64,000 nucleotides of DNA, from positions 1-64,000 of the forward strand of contig JBJMVQ010000029.1 in NCBI GenBank assembly GCA_045810625.1. The letters are read 5' to 3'. Source of the DNA: JACQFZ01 sp045810625 (lineage in GTDB: Bacteria > Pseudomonadota > Gammaproteobacteria > Acidiferrobacterales > Sulfurifustaceae). Every line of letters starts with the position of its first letter. Positions within the stretch are counted from its first letter, which is position 1. The notes beneath the pieces were generated by a model. That model did no database searches and had not been told where the DNA came from. It saw nothing but the letters and a program-made list of their open reading frames with translations. The translations under genes and the position numbers were made by a program. Shown piece by piece: positions 1 through 8,132 of the stretch.

Positions 1-1
1 C

Positions 2-340
2 GCTGTCTGGACGTTGCCCGAAGGTGATGCCGATTTCTCCTCACGGTGGCAAGCAATCAAGGCGCGGTTCACTCGGCTGCTCAACAAAGCCGGACCTGCC
101 AGGAAGCGTAACGCGTGGGGCGAGTACGACGTCTGGCAGCGTCGGTATTGGGAACATCTCATACGAGACGAGGCGGATTTTGAGCGGCATGTAAACTACA
201 TCCATTACAATCCCGTCAAACATGCATGCGTCGTTCGACCCGGCGACTGGCGCTGGTCGTCGTTTCATCGTTTCGTCCGATTGGGTTTGATTCCCCCGAC
301 GTGGACGAGCGATCCAGGCGAGGGCGGCTACGGCGAATGA
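2..340 (+). CDS. REP-associated tyrosine transposase (RAYT), C-terminal part
   Basis: The reading frame is open to the left edge, so only the last 112 codons are present. Visible hallmarks of the IS200-like Y1 transposase family in its RAYT branch are AVWTLPEGDADFSSRW near the edge, the RYWEHLIRDEADFERH segment and YIHYNPVKH. By analogy with IS200/IS608 enzymes the first tyrosine of YIHYN is the likely nucleophile; the HUH metal site would lie upstream, outside the window. RAYTs are single-copy domesticated transposases that act on REP palindromes, and two such palindromes begin 3 and 85 bases after its stop codon, which supports the call. Whether the missing half is intact cannot be judged. 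Confidence 0.85.
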   Translation, partial: AVWTLPEGDADFSSRWQAIKARFTRLLNKAGPARKRNAWGEYDVWQRRYWEHLIRDEADFERHVNYIHYNPVKHACVVRPGDWRWSSFHRFVRLGLIPPTWTSDPGEGGYGE

Positions 341-342
341 AT

Positions 343-374
343 CCCGGATTCCGCTTCGCTTCATCCGGGCTACA
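343..374. repeat. REP palindrome 1, next to the RAYT gene
   Basis: Arms CCCGGAT (343-349) and ATCCGGG (363-369) enclose a CCGCTTCGCTTC-type loop and are followed by CTACA. It nearly matches the copy at 425-456, and the same core recurs around 12479-12556. Position and sequence fit a substrate of the neighbouring RAYT. Confidence 0.85.
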
Positions 375-424
375 GGTCTACTGGGGTCGTCTATAGCTCA
401 TCGACCTGGTCGCGAGTGGGCGTT

Positions 425-456
425 CCCGGATTCCGCTTCGCTTGATCCGGGCTACA
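425..456. repeat. REP palindrome 2
   Basis: Arms CCCGGAT (425-431) and ATCCGGG (445-451), followed by CTACA. It differs from the copy at 343 by one base in the loop (TTGAT for TTCAT). Both copies have the same orientation, 82 bases apart. Between this element and the next gene I see no gene. Confidence 0.85.
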
Positions 457-624
457 CGTAACTACGTCGCCACCCGTCGAATAGCTTTCGACTCTCGTCC
501 GTTGCGAATCAAACTCTTCGCGCCACTTTCCCGACGCGACCGTCGTTTTCCTTTACCCGCCCGATATCCCATCTATGTTTATTGGTTATGCCCCTAATTG
601 GGCGAACCGGAAGCAGGCAGGGAT

Positions 625-1737
625 ATGGCGTCGTCACTTCTAACAAATGCACAGGCGGTAAGCAGGCGGCCGCAGGGGCCGCGCCTCGTGATGTTTTTAA
701 CGGCCGCGATTTTGCTAGCCGGTTGCGCCTCGTCGGGCGGTGTGTCGCATGAACGGCCATCAGCAGCCGCTGAGTCGGGCGGAGTAGCGCCGGGTGTAGT
801 GCAGGCGCCGACCGGGCCCCGCTCGTCCGCCTCTGCCGCGTCGGTAACAAATGAAGCGCAGGTGACGACGCGGACGCCGTCCTCGGCTCCCGAAGTTCGC
901 CGAGCGCCCAAGCCGGAGAACGGCGAAATCAAATCGGCCAAGACGACCGCGCCCGCGTTGCCACCGGATAGCGCGCCGGCATCCGACTCTGTGCGCGCAC
1001 GCGCACCAACGCAAGCGAGCGCCGTGAGCTGCAAAGTCAAACCCGACGGCGTGGAGTGGGTGTACGTGAGCGGCGAGTGCCGAAACGGCTACGTCCACGG
1101 CGTTGGCGTTGCGCGCAGCCGCGACGGCAAGCGGCATTACGAGGGTGATTTCGTCGATGGCGCGTTCGAGGGCCAAGGGACTTACGACTGGGGCGACGGC
1201 ACGCGCTACGTCGGTGAGTTTCGCGCGAGCCGCAAAAACGGAAACGGCGAGATCACCTATGCCAGCGGAAACCGATATGCCGGCGAGTTCCGCGATAACA
1301 CGTATCAGGGCTCGGGAAAGTATCAGGACGTCGCGGGCGAGACGTACGCCGGCGAATTTGCCGGCGGGAAGTACAACGGGCAGGGCACGTACACTTGGCC
1401 GAATGGCGACGTCTACACCGGCGAGTTCAAGAACGGCAAGATGCACGGACGCGGTGTTTATACGAAGGGCAACGGCGATCGTTACGAAGGCGATTTCGAG
1501 AACGACCAGATGCGCGGCATAGGGACCTACCACCACGCCAACGGCGACGTGTACACCGGCGAGTTCAAGGACGGGAAGATGAGCGGGCAGGGCATTTATC
1601 GCTACGCCGATGGAACCGTCTATACGGGCGAGTTCGCGCGCAACAAGAAACACGGGCGCGGCAAGCTCACGAGCGATGCCGGCGATGTCGAGCAGCGCTG
1701 GATCTACGGAGTTAAAGTGTCAGGCGAGAGTCGGTAA
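625..1737 (+). CDS. MORN-repeat lipoprotein
   Basis: A 370-residue envelope protein. The N-terminus has basic residues (SRRPQGPR), a hydrophobic stretch and the lipobox LLAGC, so it is probably a lipoprotein with the acylated cysteine near residue 34. A low-complexity Ala/Pro/Ser-rich linker follows to about residue 140. From about residue 175 to 355 there are roughly eight MORN repeats of about 23 residues, for example YTGEFKNGKMHGRG and YEGDFENDQMRGIG. MORN arrays form extended beta-hairpin rods used in membrane association or scaffolding; no enzymatic domain is seen. ATG 625 is preceded by AGGCAGGG; ATG 691 is an alternative that leaves a shorter signal peptide. The partner is unknown. Confidence 0.8.
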   Translation: MASSLLTNAQAVSRRPQGPRLVMFLTAAILLAGCASSGGVSHERPSAAAESGGVAPGVVQAPTGPRSSASAASVTNEAQVTTRTPSSAPEVRRAPKPENGEIKSAKTTAPALPPDSAPASDSVRARAPTQASAVSCKVKPDGVEWVYVSGECRNGYVHGVGVARSRDGKRHYEGDFVDGAFEGQGTYDWGDGTRYVGEFRASRKNGNGEITYASGNRYAGEFRDNTYQGSGKYQDVAGETYAGEFAGGKYNGQGTYTWPNGDVYTGEFKNGKMHGRGVYTKGNGDRYEGDFENDQMRGIGTYHHANGDVYTGEFKDGKMSGQGIYRYADGTVYTGEFARNKKHGRGKLTSDAGDVEQRWIYGVKVSGESR

Positions 1738-1832
1738 GACGGGCGCCGTGCGTGCGATGAGGCGCGGCCTCGTCTATCTCGACGTGCAGTTTTTCGCGAA
1801 CTTGGTGTGTCTCTGTGTCACCCTCACCCTAT

Positions 1833-1856
1833 CCCTCTCCCTACAAAGGGAGAGGG
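1833..1856. repeat. CCCTCTCCCT hairpin, dispersed repeat and possible terminator
   Basis: A perfect 10-bp stem (CCCTCTCCCT 1833-1842, AGGGAGAGGG 1847-1856) with loop ACAA lies between the convergent MORN and DegV genes. It is preceded by ACCCTCACCCTAT and followed by a second weaker stem (CTCTC 1862-1866 with GAGAG). Related CCCTC-rich elements occur at 10625-10672 and, inverted, at 13421-13465, so this is a dispersed repeat that could also stop transcription from both sides. No U-tract is seen. Confidence 0.6.
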
Positions 1857-1904
1857 AACGTCTCTCCCGCCGGCGAGAGGAGACGTTGTCGCGAGAAAGG
1901 GCGA

Positions 1905-2876
1905 CTACTCTTCCGCTCGCCGAATAAACGCGTTGTCGTATCCATCCATCGCGTAGGCGAGACTGAACGATCGCGGTCCGACGTAGATGCCGGCGGTCGG
2001 GCTCATGACCGACAGCAGCAGCTTGATGCCGCGCGGTTTCGCCATTTCGGCGAAGCGTTTGTATGCGTCGGTGTCGGTGATCTCCTTGGGATTGCCACCG
2101 TAGCTCATTACGACGGCTGGGAGCTTTAGGCCGGCTTCGATATCGGCGGACGCCCAGTCAAACACTTTCTGCACTGTTTCTTCGAATCCACGTCCTTTTC
2201 CGGCAACTTGGCTTTGCGTCCGATTGGCTTCGACGATCGGCTTTATGTCGAGCGCATTCCCAACGAGGTAGCGCATCAGGCTCACCGATTTGTCGCCGCG
2301 TTTGCGGCCGCGTCTGCGGATGTAATAGAGATCCTGCGGCACCAGGTAGCCGTGGATTTTCGGTACCATCTCCTGGATGTAGCTGACGAGACCCGAGTAC
2401 GACATGCCTTCTTGCAGCGCCCGAAGTGCGGCATAGACGAGCACGCCCTGACCGGTAAACAACGAATCGGTATCGATAACGCGGACGCCGAACTGTTCGT
2501 TTGGCACCGGCGCGGCGTTCACGGCTTGACGCGCTTCGCGCAACTCCTGCCCGACCGCCTGAGCCGCATTCGCCGCGTTCTCGAAAATCTTGCTCCGGGT
2601 CGCGGCCACGACGAGGCAGATGATCTTGTCGTACCGGGGCGCGAGGGTTCGGAAGAAGTTGGCTGTTTCTTCGATCGTGAGCGGCGACGTTTCGGCTTCG
2701 AGATCCTTGTTGCCCATGTACGAGCGGTAGAACTCGAGGGTCAGGTTGACGTCGCGGATATCGAGAACGCTGCGCTCGCCGAAGCGCAAATTGATCGGTA
2801 GTACTTCGACGTTGTGTTGCTGGAGAAATTGCGACGGCAGATCGCACGCCGCATCGGTCATCAACCCGATATTCAT
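1905..2876 (-). CDS. DegV family protein
   Basis: A 323-residue protein of the DegV fold, which binds a fatty-acid chain; in Firmicutes such proteins feed fatty-acid kinase, while the proteobacterial role is unclear. The family start MNIGLMTDAACDLP is followed by the ligand-binding pattern VLPINLRFG, TSPLTIEE, and the C-terminal lobe around SVMSPTAGIYVGPRS. It is longer than the usual 280 residues because of an inserted basic segment (YYIRRRGRKRGDKSVS). I chose ATG 2876 because it starts the domain and has GGGGCG about 7 bases upstream; 37 more codons are open upstream but look non-coding. It is divergent from argG. Confidence 0.85.
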   Translation of the reverse strand: MNIGLMTDAACDLPSQFLQQHNVEVLPINLRFGERSVLDIRDVNLTLEFYRSYMGNKDLEAETSPLTIEETANFFRTLAPRYDKIICLVVAATRSKIFENAANAAQAVGQELREARQAVNAAPVPNEQFGVRVIDTDSLFTGQGVLVYAALRALQEGMSYSGLVSYIQEMVPKIHGYLVPQDLYYIRRRGRKRGDKSVSLMRYLVGNALDIKPIVEANRTQSQVAGKGRGFEETVQKVFDWASADIEAGLKLPAVVMSYGGNPKEITDTDAYKRFAEMAKPRGIKLLLSVMSPTAGIYVGPRSFSLAYAMDGYDNAFIRRAEE

Positions 2877-2930
2877 GTTTCGCCCCGTGTCGTTTTTTTT
2901 ATATTTAGGCACATACTGCCACGCGGTGCA

Positions 2931-2947
2931 CCCCCACGGCGTGGGGG
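2931..2947. promoter_or_regulatory. Palindrome in the degV/argG divergent region
   Basis: CCCCCAC (2931-2937), GGC, GTGGGGG (2941-2947) is a perfect 7-bp dyad in the 191-base region between the divergent DegV and argG genes. It could be an operator or an mRNA hairpin ahead of either gene. No regulator can be named from the sequence. Confidence 0.3.
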
Positions 2948-3067
2948 GCGAGGCGATCTCGGCTCCGAAATAGTCTCGGCGACACAACTTTCCGGTTAGA
3001 ATGCGCGTTTTTCGAAAACATTAGCGGCGGCAGTTAATTTCATCATTCAACAGCAACGCGGAACGGT

Positions 3068-4285
3068 ATGGCACAGAAGATAAAAAAGGTGGTTTTGGCT
3101 TATTCGGGCGGGCTCGACACGTCGGTCATCCTCAAGTGGTTGCGAGAAACGTACGACTGCGAGGTCGTGACGTTCACGGCCGACATCGGGCAGGGCGAGG
3201 AACTGGAGCCGGCACGCGCCAAGGCGAAGAAGATGGGCGTGAAGGAGATTTTCATCGACGACCTCAAGGAAGAGTTCGTGCGCGACTTCGTCTTCCCGAT
3301 GTTCCGCGCGAATGCCACATACGAAGGCGAATACCTGCTCGGCACGTCGATCGCGCGGCCGCTCATCGCCAAGCGCCAGATCGAGATCGCGAAGAAGACC
3401 GGCGCCGACGCGGTGGCGCATGGTGCGACCGGCAAGGGCAACGATCAGGTGCGGTTCGAGCTTGGCTACTACGCGCTCAACCCGAACGTGAAGGTGATCG
3501 CGCCGTGGCGCGAGTGGGATCTGACGTCGCGCGAGACGCTCCTCAAGTACGCAGAGAAGCACGGGATTCCGGTCGAAATGAAGCGTGGCAAGAAGTCGCC
3601 GTATTCCATGGATGCGAATCTGCTGCACATCTCGTACGAAGGCGGTGAGCTGGAGGACCCGTGGCTCGAGCCGAACGCCGACATGTGGCGCTGGACGGTC
3701 GCGCCGGAGAAGGCGCCGAACAAACCGACCTACATCGAGCTGACTTATAAGAAGGGCGACATCGCCGCCATCGACGGCAAGGCGATGAGCCCCGCGCAGG
3801 TGCTGGCGAAGCTGAACGAAATCGGCGGCGCCAACGGCGTCGGCCGCGCCGACATCGTCGAAAACCGCTACGTCGGCATGAAGTCACGCGGCGCGTACGA
3901 GACGCCGGGCGGTGCCATCATGCAGAAAGCCCATCGGGCGATCGAATCCATCACGCTCGACCGCGAAGTGGCGCATCTGAAGGACGAGCTGATGCCGCGC
4001 TACGCGAGCCTCATCTACAACGGCTACTGGTTCAGCCCGGAGCGCCGTATGATGCAGGAGATGATCGATGCGTCGCAGCAACCGGTGAACGGCGTCGTGC
4101 GGCTCAAGCTCTACAAGGGCAACGTCGTCGTGGTCGGCCGTAAGTCCGACAGCGACAGCCTGTTCGATCCCACGATCGCTACCTTCGAAGAAGATCGGGG
4201 CGCGTACAATCAGAAAGACGCGGAAGGCTTCATCCGGCTGAACGCCCTCAGAATGCGCATCGCGGCGCGCAAGCGCCGTAAGTAG
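3068..4285 (+). CDS. argG: Argininosuccinate synthase
   Basis: A 405-residue cytoplasmic enzyme that joins citrulline and aspartate with ATP to form argininosuccinate, the penultimate step of arginine synthesis. The N-terminal PP-loop motif AYSGGLDTS (residues about 11-19) binds ATP, and family segments TADIGQGEE, GATGKGNDQVRFE and YSMDANLLHISYEGG are intact. Length is normal for the short bacterial class (about 400 residues). ATG 3068 follows a weak GGAA Shine-Dalgarno. ppnP starts 13 bases after the stop, suggesting co-transcription. No argH or other arginine gene is in the window. Confidence 0.97.
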   Translation: MAQKIKKVVLAYSGGLDTSVILKWLRETYDCEVVTFTADIGQGEELEPARAKAKKMGVKEIFIDDLKEEFVRDFVFPMFRANATYEGEYLLGTSIARPLIAKRQIEIAKKTGADAVAHGATGKGNDQVRFELGYYALNPNVKVIAPWREWDLTSRETLLKYAEKHGIPVEMKRGKKSPYSMDANLLHISYEGGELEDPWLEPNADMWRWTVAPEKAPNKPTYIELTYKKGDIAAIDGKAMSPAQVLAKLNEIGGANGVGRADIVENRYVGMKSRGAYETPGGAIMQKAHRAIESITLDREVAHLKDELMPRYASLIYNGYWFSPERRMMQEMIDASQQPVNGVVRLKLYKGNVVVVGRKSDSDSLFDPTIATFEEDRGAYNQKDAEGFIRLNALRMRIAARKRRK

Positions 4286-4298
4286 TCAGGAGTGAACG

Positions 4299-4604
4299 AT
4301 GAATTTCAAAAATGTCGAAGTGCATATCAAGGCGAACGTGTATCACGACGGCCGCGTGACGAGCCGTACGATCAGCACCGCATCCGGCGAGCGCAAGACG
4401 TTGGGCGTCATGCTCCCGGGAACCTATCGCTTCAACACCGACACGCCCGAGCGCATCGACGTGACGCAGGGTCGCTGCCGCGTGCGCGTCGCCGAGGGAA
4501 CCGCGAAGGAATATCGGGCGGGCGAAAGCTTCTCGGTGCCCGGGCGTACGTATTTCGACATCGAGGTGCTCGAGCTGCTCGACTACGTTTGCCACTTTGC
4601 GTGA
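4299..4604 (+). CDS. ppnP: Pyrimidine/purine nucleoside phosphorylase
   Basis: A 101-residue single-domain cupin of the PpnP (formerly DUF1255, YaiE) family, which cleaves nucleosides with phosphate to a free base and ribose 1-phosphate with broad specificity. Family segments visible are NVYHDGRVTSRT, LGVMLPGTYRF and FSVPGRTYFDIE. Length matches E. coli PpnP (94 residues) apart from a short tail. AGGAG stands 6 bases before ATG 4299. It follows argG after 13 bases, so the two are probably co-transcribed, with no obvious metabolic link beyond that. Confidence 0.9.
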   Translation: MNFKNVEVHIKANVYHDGRVTSRTISTASGERKTLGVMLPGTYRFNTDTPERIDVTQGRCRVRVAEGTAKEYRAGESFSVPGRTYFDIEVLELLDYVCHFA

Positions 4605-4757
4605 GACGGGGATTTCGCGAACGCGCGACACGATCAGCGTGATCGCGCGACTCGCTTCGGCGCATCGGCAAACCGGACTACGCGTGCAAGGAAAGCGGAA
4701 CGGGAACGGGATGAAGGACAGGGAATACGCGAACCGCCAATCGGCGAAGGATTGACT

Positions 4758-5156
4758 ATGCGCATATTGCACACGATGCTTCGCGTCGGCGATCTCGAGA
4801 AGTCGCTCAAGTTCTACACCGAGGTCCTCGGGATGCGATTGCTCCGCCGCAACGACTACCCCGACGGACGATTCACGCTCGCGTTCGTCGGCTACGGTCC
4901 CGAATCCGAGCAGGCGGCGATCGAGCTGACGCACAACTGGGATACGCCCAAGTACGACCTGGGCGCCGGCTACGGGCACATCGCTATCGAAGTCGATGAC
5001 GCGTATCGCGCGTGCGCCGAAATCGAACGGCGCGGCGGTCGCGTAGTGCGTCCGGCGGGACCGATGAAGCATGGCACAACGGTGATCGCCTTCGTCGAAG
5101 ATCCCGATGGCTACCGAATTGAGCTCATACAAAAAGACTCACGCCGCCATACCTGA
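4758..5156 (+). CDS. gloA: Lactoylglutathione lyase (glyoxalase I)
   Basis: A 132-residue vicinal-oxygen-chelate enzyme that converts the methylglyoxal-glutathione hemithioacetal to S-lactoylglutathione. The order of motifs is that of nickel-type GloA: MRILHTMLRVGDLEKSL with the first metal His, LRRNDYPDGRFTLAFVGYG, the AIELTHNWD segment with a metal Glu, GYGHIAIEVDD with His, and FVEDPDGYRIELIQ with Glu. ATG 4758 follows GAAGG; a TTG two codons upstream is less likely. The last 50 bases overlap the next gene in another frame. Confidence 0.93.
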   Translation: MRILHTMLRVGDLEKSLKFYTEVLGMRLLRRNDYPDGRFTLAFVGYGPESEQAAIELTHNWDTPKYDLGAGYGHIAIEVDDAYRACAEIERRGGRVVRPAGPMKHGTTVIAFVEDPDGYRIELIQKDSRRHT

Positions 5157-5403
5157 ATCGTCGAGCTGGTTGCGTTGGCTGGACTACTTTCCGCTCGTCC
5201 CGCTGGCGCTCGCGGCGCTGCTGCTGGGGTCCGCGCCGCCACTCGCCGAACCGCACTTGTGGCAAGAGCTCAAGCTGATCGCGGCGGCGAAGCTCGAGGC
5301 ACCGATCGATCTATTCGATTTTTTCCTGCACGCAAGTCTGCCTGTTTTGCTCGCGTTGAAGCTTATGCGCTTGCATGAGCTGCGCCGCGGCGCGGCGAAG
5401 TGA
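5107..5403 (+). CDS. Small conserved membrane protein
   Basis: A 98-residue protein with two hydrophobic stretches: one from about residue 27 to 45 (FPLVPLALAALLLGSAPP) and one around LPVLLALKLMR near the C-terminus. The segment PEPHLWQELK-like (AEPHLWQELKLIAAAKL) and PIDLFDFFLH resemble a small family, sometimes annotated as RND transporter, that I recall from beta/gamma-proteobacteria; function unknown. ATG 5107 overlaps gloA by 50 bases in another frame, which suggests translational coupling; a TTG at 5170 would avoid the overlap but cut the start of the first hydrophobic segment. Confidence 0.6.
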   Translation: MATELSSYKKTHAAIPESSSWLRWLDYFPLVPLALAALLLGSAPPLAEPHLWQELKLIAAAKLEAPIDLFDFFLHASLPVLLALKLMRLHELRRGAAK

Positions 5404-5654
5404 CGCGGCGACGATCGACCGCCCGTCGTCAGCGACGTCTCCTCTCGCCAGCCGCTTCGCGCCGGTCGTCGGGGCCAACCTGTTTGCCGATGCTTTGCCC
5501 CGGCGTCTCGGTTGCGTAAACGTAAGATTCTTGCCTGGGGAAAGCGCCGCGTGCTTTCACTGGATATTTTTTTTATATATTCTCTCCAACAGCCAAATCG
5601 GTTCACATTCGTGGAAAGGCGCTTTTAGATACTAATAACAGGGGAGGAGATTTT

Positions 5655-7076
5655 ATGCAGCGTCTATTCTTGGCGTTTTTGTTGATTGTCGGCGCCGCGC
5701 CGCTCGATACATTCGCGCAAATCCGCGACGTCATGCTCTGGCTCCCGCCCGCCAATGCGCGCGGCGCACCGGCGAAGATCGCGCAAAACCAGTCGTACTA
5801 TTCCATCAAGTTGCATTCGGTCTACGCGAGCTACGATTCCGGGTCGCTCAACGACGCCCGCCGGCTCGTCGTCGCTTCCGAGCTCGCGATGGCCGAACCG
5901 GCGCACGTGGGTATCGGCACGATCGTGCACAAGACGTTCCGCCGAGGCGATGAGCACGGCGATGTCGTTACCTTGGACGACTACCTGGTGCCGTTTGCGC
6001 CGGCGACGGCGATGGAGCTGCGCATCAAGATCCTCCTGCGCAGCGCTGCCGGCGAAGACTTCAGGCCGGTTTTCGAGGCGTTGTCCGACCCGGCGCTCAA
6101 GACGTCGCTGTCCTTGTCGTCCGTCAACTCTCCGTTGGTGACCGCCATGTCGTACTCCGCGGAGAATTTCCTGGCGCCGCCTTACCTCGCGACGGAGGGT
6201 AAACAGGCTCTCGACATCAGACGCACCGTTTACTTCGATCCGGACGCGGAGGACCACAAGGACGACGCGCTGCGGGAAGGCTATCTCGTCCTGATCAGCT
6301 CGAATGGTATGTCGGCCGCGGAAGCGATGAAAATGACGGAGCTCACGTCGAAAGAGCTCCGCATCGCTGCGAAGGGCGGCGGCCTGGAAATCCGTGAAGG
6401 CGGCTCGTGGAAGCCGTTCAAGCGCGCTTCTTACGCCATTTTGACGGTGACGAGTGTCAGCGTCCGCGGCGAAGACCGCGCGGCGCCTTGGTTCAAGAAA
6501 TACGGAGAGGCGTTGCAGCTCGCGAAGGAGAAATTGGCCGCGCCCGAACCCGCGGCAGGTGCAGCGGCGAGCGTCGCGGCGCTCTTTAACGAGGCAACCG
6601 CGCTGCTCGGCGGCGACATCAAGTACGTATCGAGCGAACGCGAGTTCATCAAGGCGCTTCGCTATCAACAGTTGGACGAGGCGTGCAAGCCGGTCGGCGG
6701 TGCGGCTGCCGCGGGCCTGAAGCCGGCCGCGCTCGGCGTTGCGGCGGACTTCGCCACGGCTGCCCGTCAATACAAAGAGAAGTTGGCCGGGCGCGCGCCG
6801 CACGTCGCCGTGCAAGCGTTGGACGACAAAGACAACCCGCTCCCCGGGATCTATTTCCGATTGATCAATCTCGACACGCCGTCGTATCCGCCGTTGGAGG
6901 GGAGAACAAATTACAACGGCGAATATACGTTCAACGACTTGATGCCGGGTCGATACTTCTTCCAGGTCTGGATTCAGACCTGGACGAACCGCGATCGGCC
7001 TGACGCGCGCTTTTTCGTGCTCGAAGCGAAGGAAGCCAAGAAAATTACCTTGAAGAAGCCGAAGAAGGAATCATGA
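5655..7076 (+). CDS. Secreted protein of unknown function with a C-terminal beta-sandwich
   Basis: A 473-residue exported protein. A classical signal peptide (residues 1-21, cleavage after DTFA) is followed by an N-terminal half with no family I recognise (IRDVMLWLPPANARG onwards). The last about 85 residues (DKDNPLPGIYFRLIN to the end) look like a carboxypeptidase-regulatory or Cna-B type beta-sandwich: GRTNYNGEYTFNDLMPGRY is the typical turn. A very good Shine-Dalgarno (GGGGAGGAG) stands 7 bases before ATG 5655. The 250-base upstream region contains an AT-rich patch (TTTTTTTTATATATT about 5570) fit for its promoter. It is single, convergent with the DUF423 gene. Confidence 0.7.
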   Translation: MQRLFLAFLLIVGAAPLDTFAQIRDVMLWLPPANARGAPAKIAQNQSYYSIKLHSVYASYDSGSLNDARRLVVASELAMAEPAHVGIGTIVHKTFRRGDEHGDVVTLDDYLVPFAPATAMELRIKILLRSAAGEDFRPVFEALSDPALKTSLSLSSVNSPLVTAMSYSAENFLAPPYLATEGKQALDIRRTVYFDPDAEDHKDDALREGYLVLISSNGMSAAEAMKMTELTSKELRIAAKGGGLEIREGGSWKPFKRASYAILTVTSVSVRGEDRAAPWFKKYGEALQLAKEKLAAPEPAAGAAASVAALFNEATALLGGDIKYVSSEREFIKALRYQQLDEACKPVGGAAAAGLKPAALGVAADFATAARQYKEKLAGRAPHVAVQALDDKDNPLPGIYFRLINLDTPSYPPLEGRTNYNGEYTFNDLMPGRYFFQVWIQTWTNRDRPDARFFVLEAKEAKKITLKKPKKES

Positions 7077-7085
7077 CGGTAAGCC

Positions 7086-7126
7086 GAGCGGCGGTTGATC
7101 GTCGGGAGACGATGCAACCGCCGCTC
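7086..7126. terminator. Long bidirectional hairpin between convergent genes
   Basis: The left arm GAGCGGCGGTTG (7086-7097) plus ATCGTC (7098-7103) pairs with GACGAT (7108-7113) and CAACCGCCGCTC (7115-7126): 18 base pairs with one bulged G (7114) and loop GGGA. It lies 9 bases after the stop of the upstream gene and its right arm enters the stop codon of the convergent DUF423 gene. No U-tract, but strength and position fit a shared terminator. Confidence 0.75.
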
Positions 7127-7517
7127 AGGATTTGCGAAACGACAGCGCGAACAATATCCACGCGACGATAAACGAGGTGCCGCCGAAGGGCGCGGCGACC
7201 GCGAAGCCGCGGTCGCCCGTGATCGCGGCGGCGTACAAGCTCCCGCAGAACAGCAGTATCCCAAGGAACATCAACGCACCCGCGACCGTCGCGAGCCGCG
7301 CGGTTGCGCGCATCCAAGCGCTCAGGCCGACGCTCAAGAGACCGAGCGCATGGAACATGTGGTATTGAACCGCCGTTTGATACCACGCCGTCTGCATCTC
7401 TGAAAATCCGGCTTTGAAGGCGTGCGCGCCGATCGCGCCCGCCGCCACGACGACCGCGGCATTCAGAGCACCGAGCCAGAGAAAGAGCCGGGCGGGTGCG
7501 TTGTGGTGTTCCTGCAT
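7125..7517 (-). CDS. DUF423 family inner-membrane protein
   Basis: A 130-residue integral membrane protein with four predicted helices. DUF423 features are LGALNAAVVVAAGAIGAHAF, the YHMFHALGLL segment and the C-terminal PFGGTSFIVAWILFAL. The E. coli relative is YgdD; the biochemical function is not known. ATG 7517 is chosen because the family starts close to this point; upstream codons to 7571 are basic and unlike the family. Its stop codon lies in the long hairpin at 7086-7126. Confidence 0.85.
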   Translation of the reverse strand: MQEHHNAPARLFLWLGALNAAVVVAAGAIGAHAFKAGFSEMQTAWYQTAVQYHMFHALGLLSVGLSAWMRATARLATVAGALMFLGILLFCGSLYAAAITGDRGFAVAAPFGGTSFIVAWILFALSFRKS

Positions 7518-7705
7518 GTCGAGTCTCGTCTTTCGTCTAGAAGGGATCGGCAGGGTCTTTTTGCAGCGCAATCCGTGTTGTTCGCCTGAGGCCCCGCCGC
7601 TCGCTTTACATAGCGTAAACCAGAGACTAAGAAAAGATTAACCGACACGTGCCTGCCGCATAGCGTGCCGGTTCCATCAACTATCCAAAACTAACAAGGG
7701 GTGCT

Positions 7706-8092
7706 ATGAAACAGCGACCGACATCGATCACCGTGGTGTCCTGGATTCTTATCGTCCTCGGAGCCATTTCTCTCGTTACGAGTACCATCGCCTTGAACAA
7801 TCCGCAGGCGGTCGAGCTCATGGGCCGCAGCGCAATTCCGTTGTCGATTCAGTACGTGATCATGTACGTCGGCATCGTCATCACGTTGGTTTGCGGCATC
7901 ATGATGCTCAAGGGTCAGGGCTGGGCAAGAATCCTCTACGTCGTTTGGAGCATCGTCAGTTTTGGCGTCGGGCTGCTGACATCGCCGGTGAAAGTCGCGG
8001 TCGTACCCGGTCTCGTCATCTTCCTCATCATCGCGTTCTTCTTGTTCCGCCCGCGCGCGAACGAATACTTCCGGTCGGTCAGCGCTGCGTAA
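7706..8092 (+). CDS. Four-helix membrane protein of unknown function
   Basis: A 128-residue protein with four hydrophobic segments (about residues 9-28, 47-67, 73-91, 98-113) and little else. Such proteins are seen next to stress or envelope genes, but I do not recognise a named family with certainty. AAGGGG stands 5 bases before ATG 7706. The following gene starts at or just after its stop, so the two are probably translated from one message. Confidence 0.6.
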   Translation: MKQRPTSITVVSWILIVLGAISLVTSTIALNNPQAVELMGRSAIPLSIQYVIMYVGIVITLVCGIMMLKGQGWARILYVVWSIVSFGVGLLTSPVKVAVVPGLVIFLIIAFFLFRPRANEYFRSVSAA

Positions 8093-8132
8093 AGCACTTG
8101 CCATCGTCTGCCACGGCTTCGCCGGCCTATTC

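Noticed and set aside
1905..2987. The DegV protein starting at 2987 (37 residues longer)
   Set aside because: The extra segment runs through the divergent promoter region and lacks family likeness, whereas ATG 2876 begins the domain and has a ribosome site.
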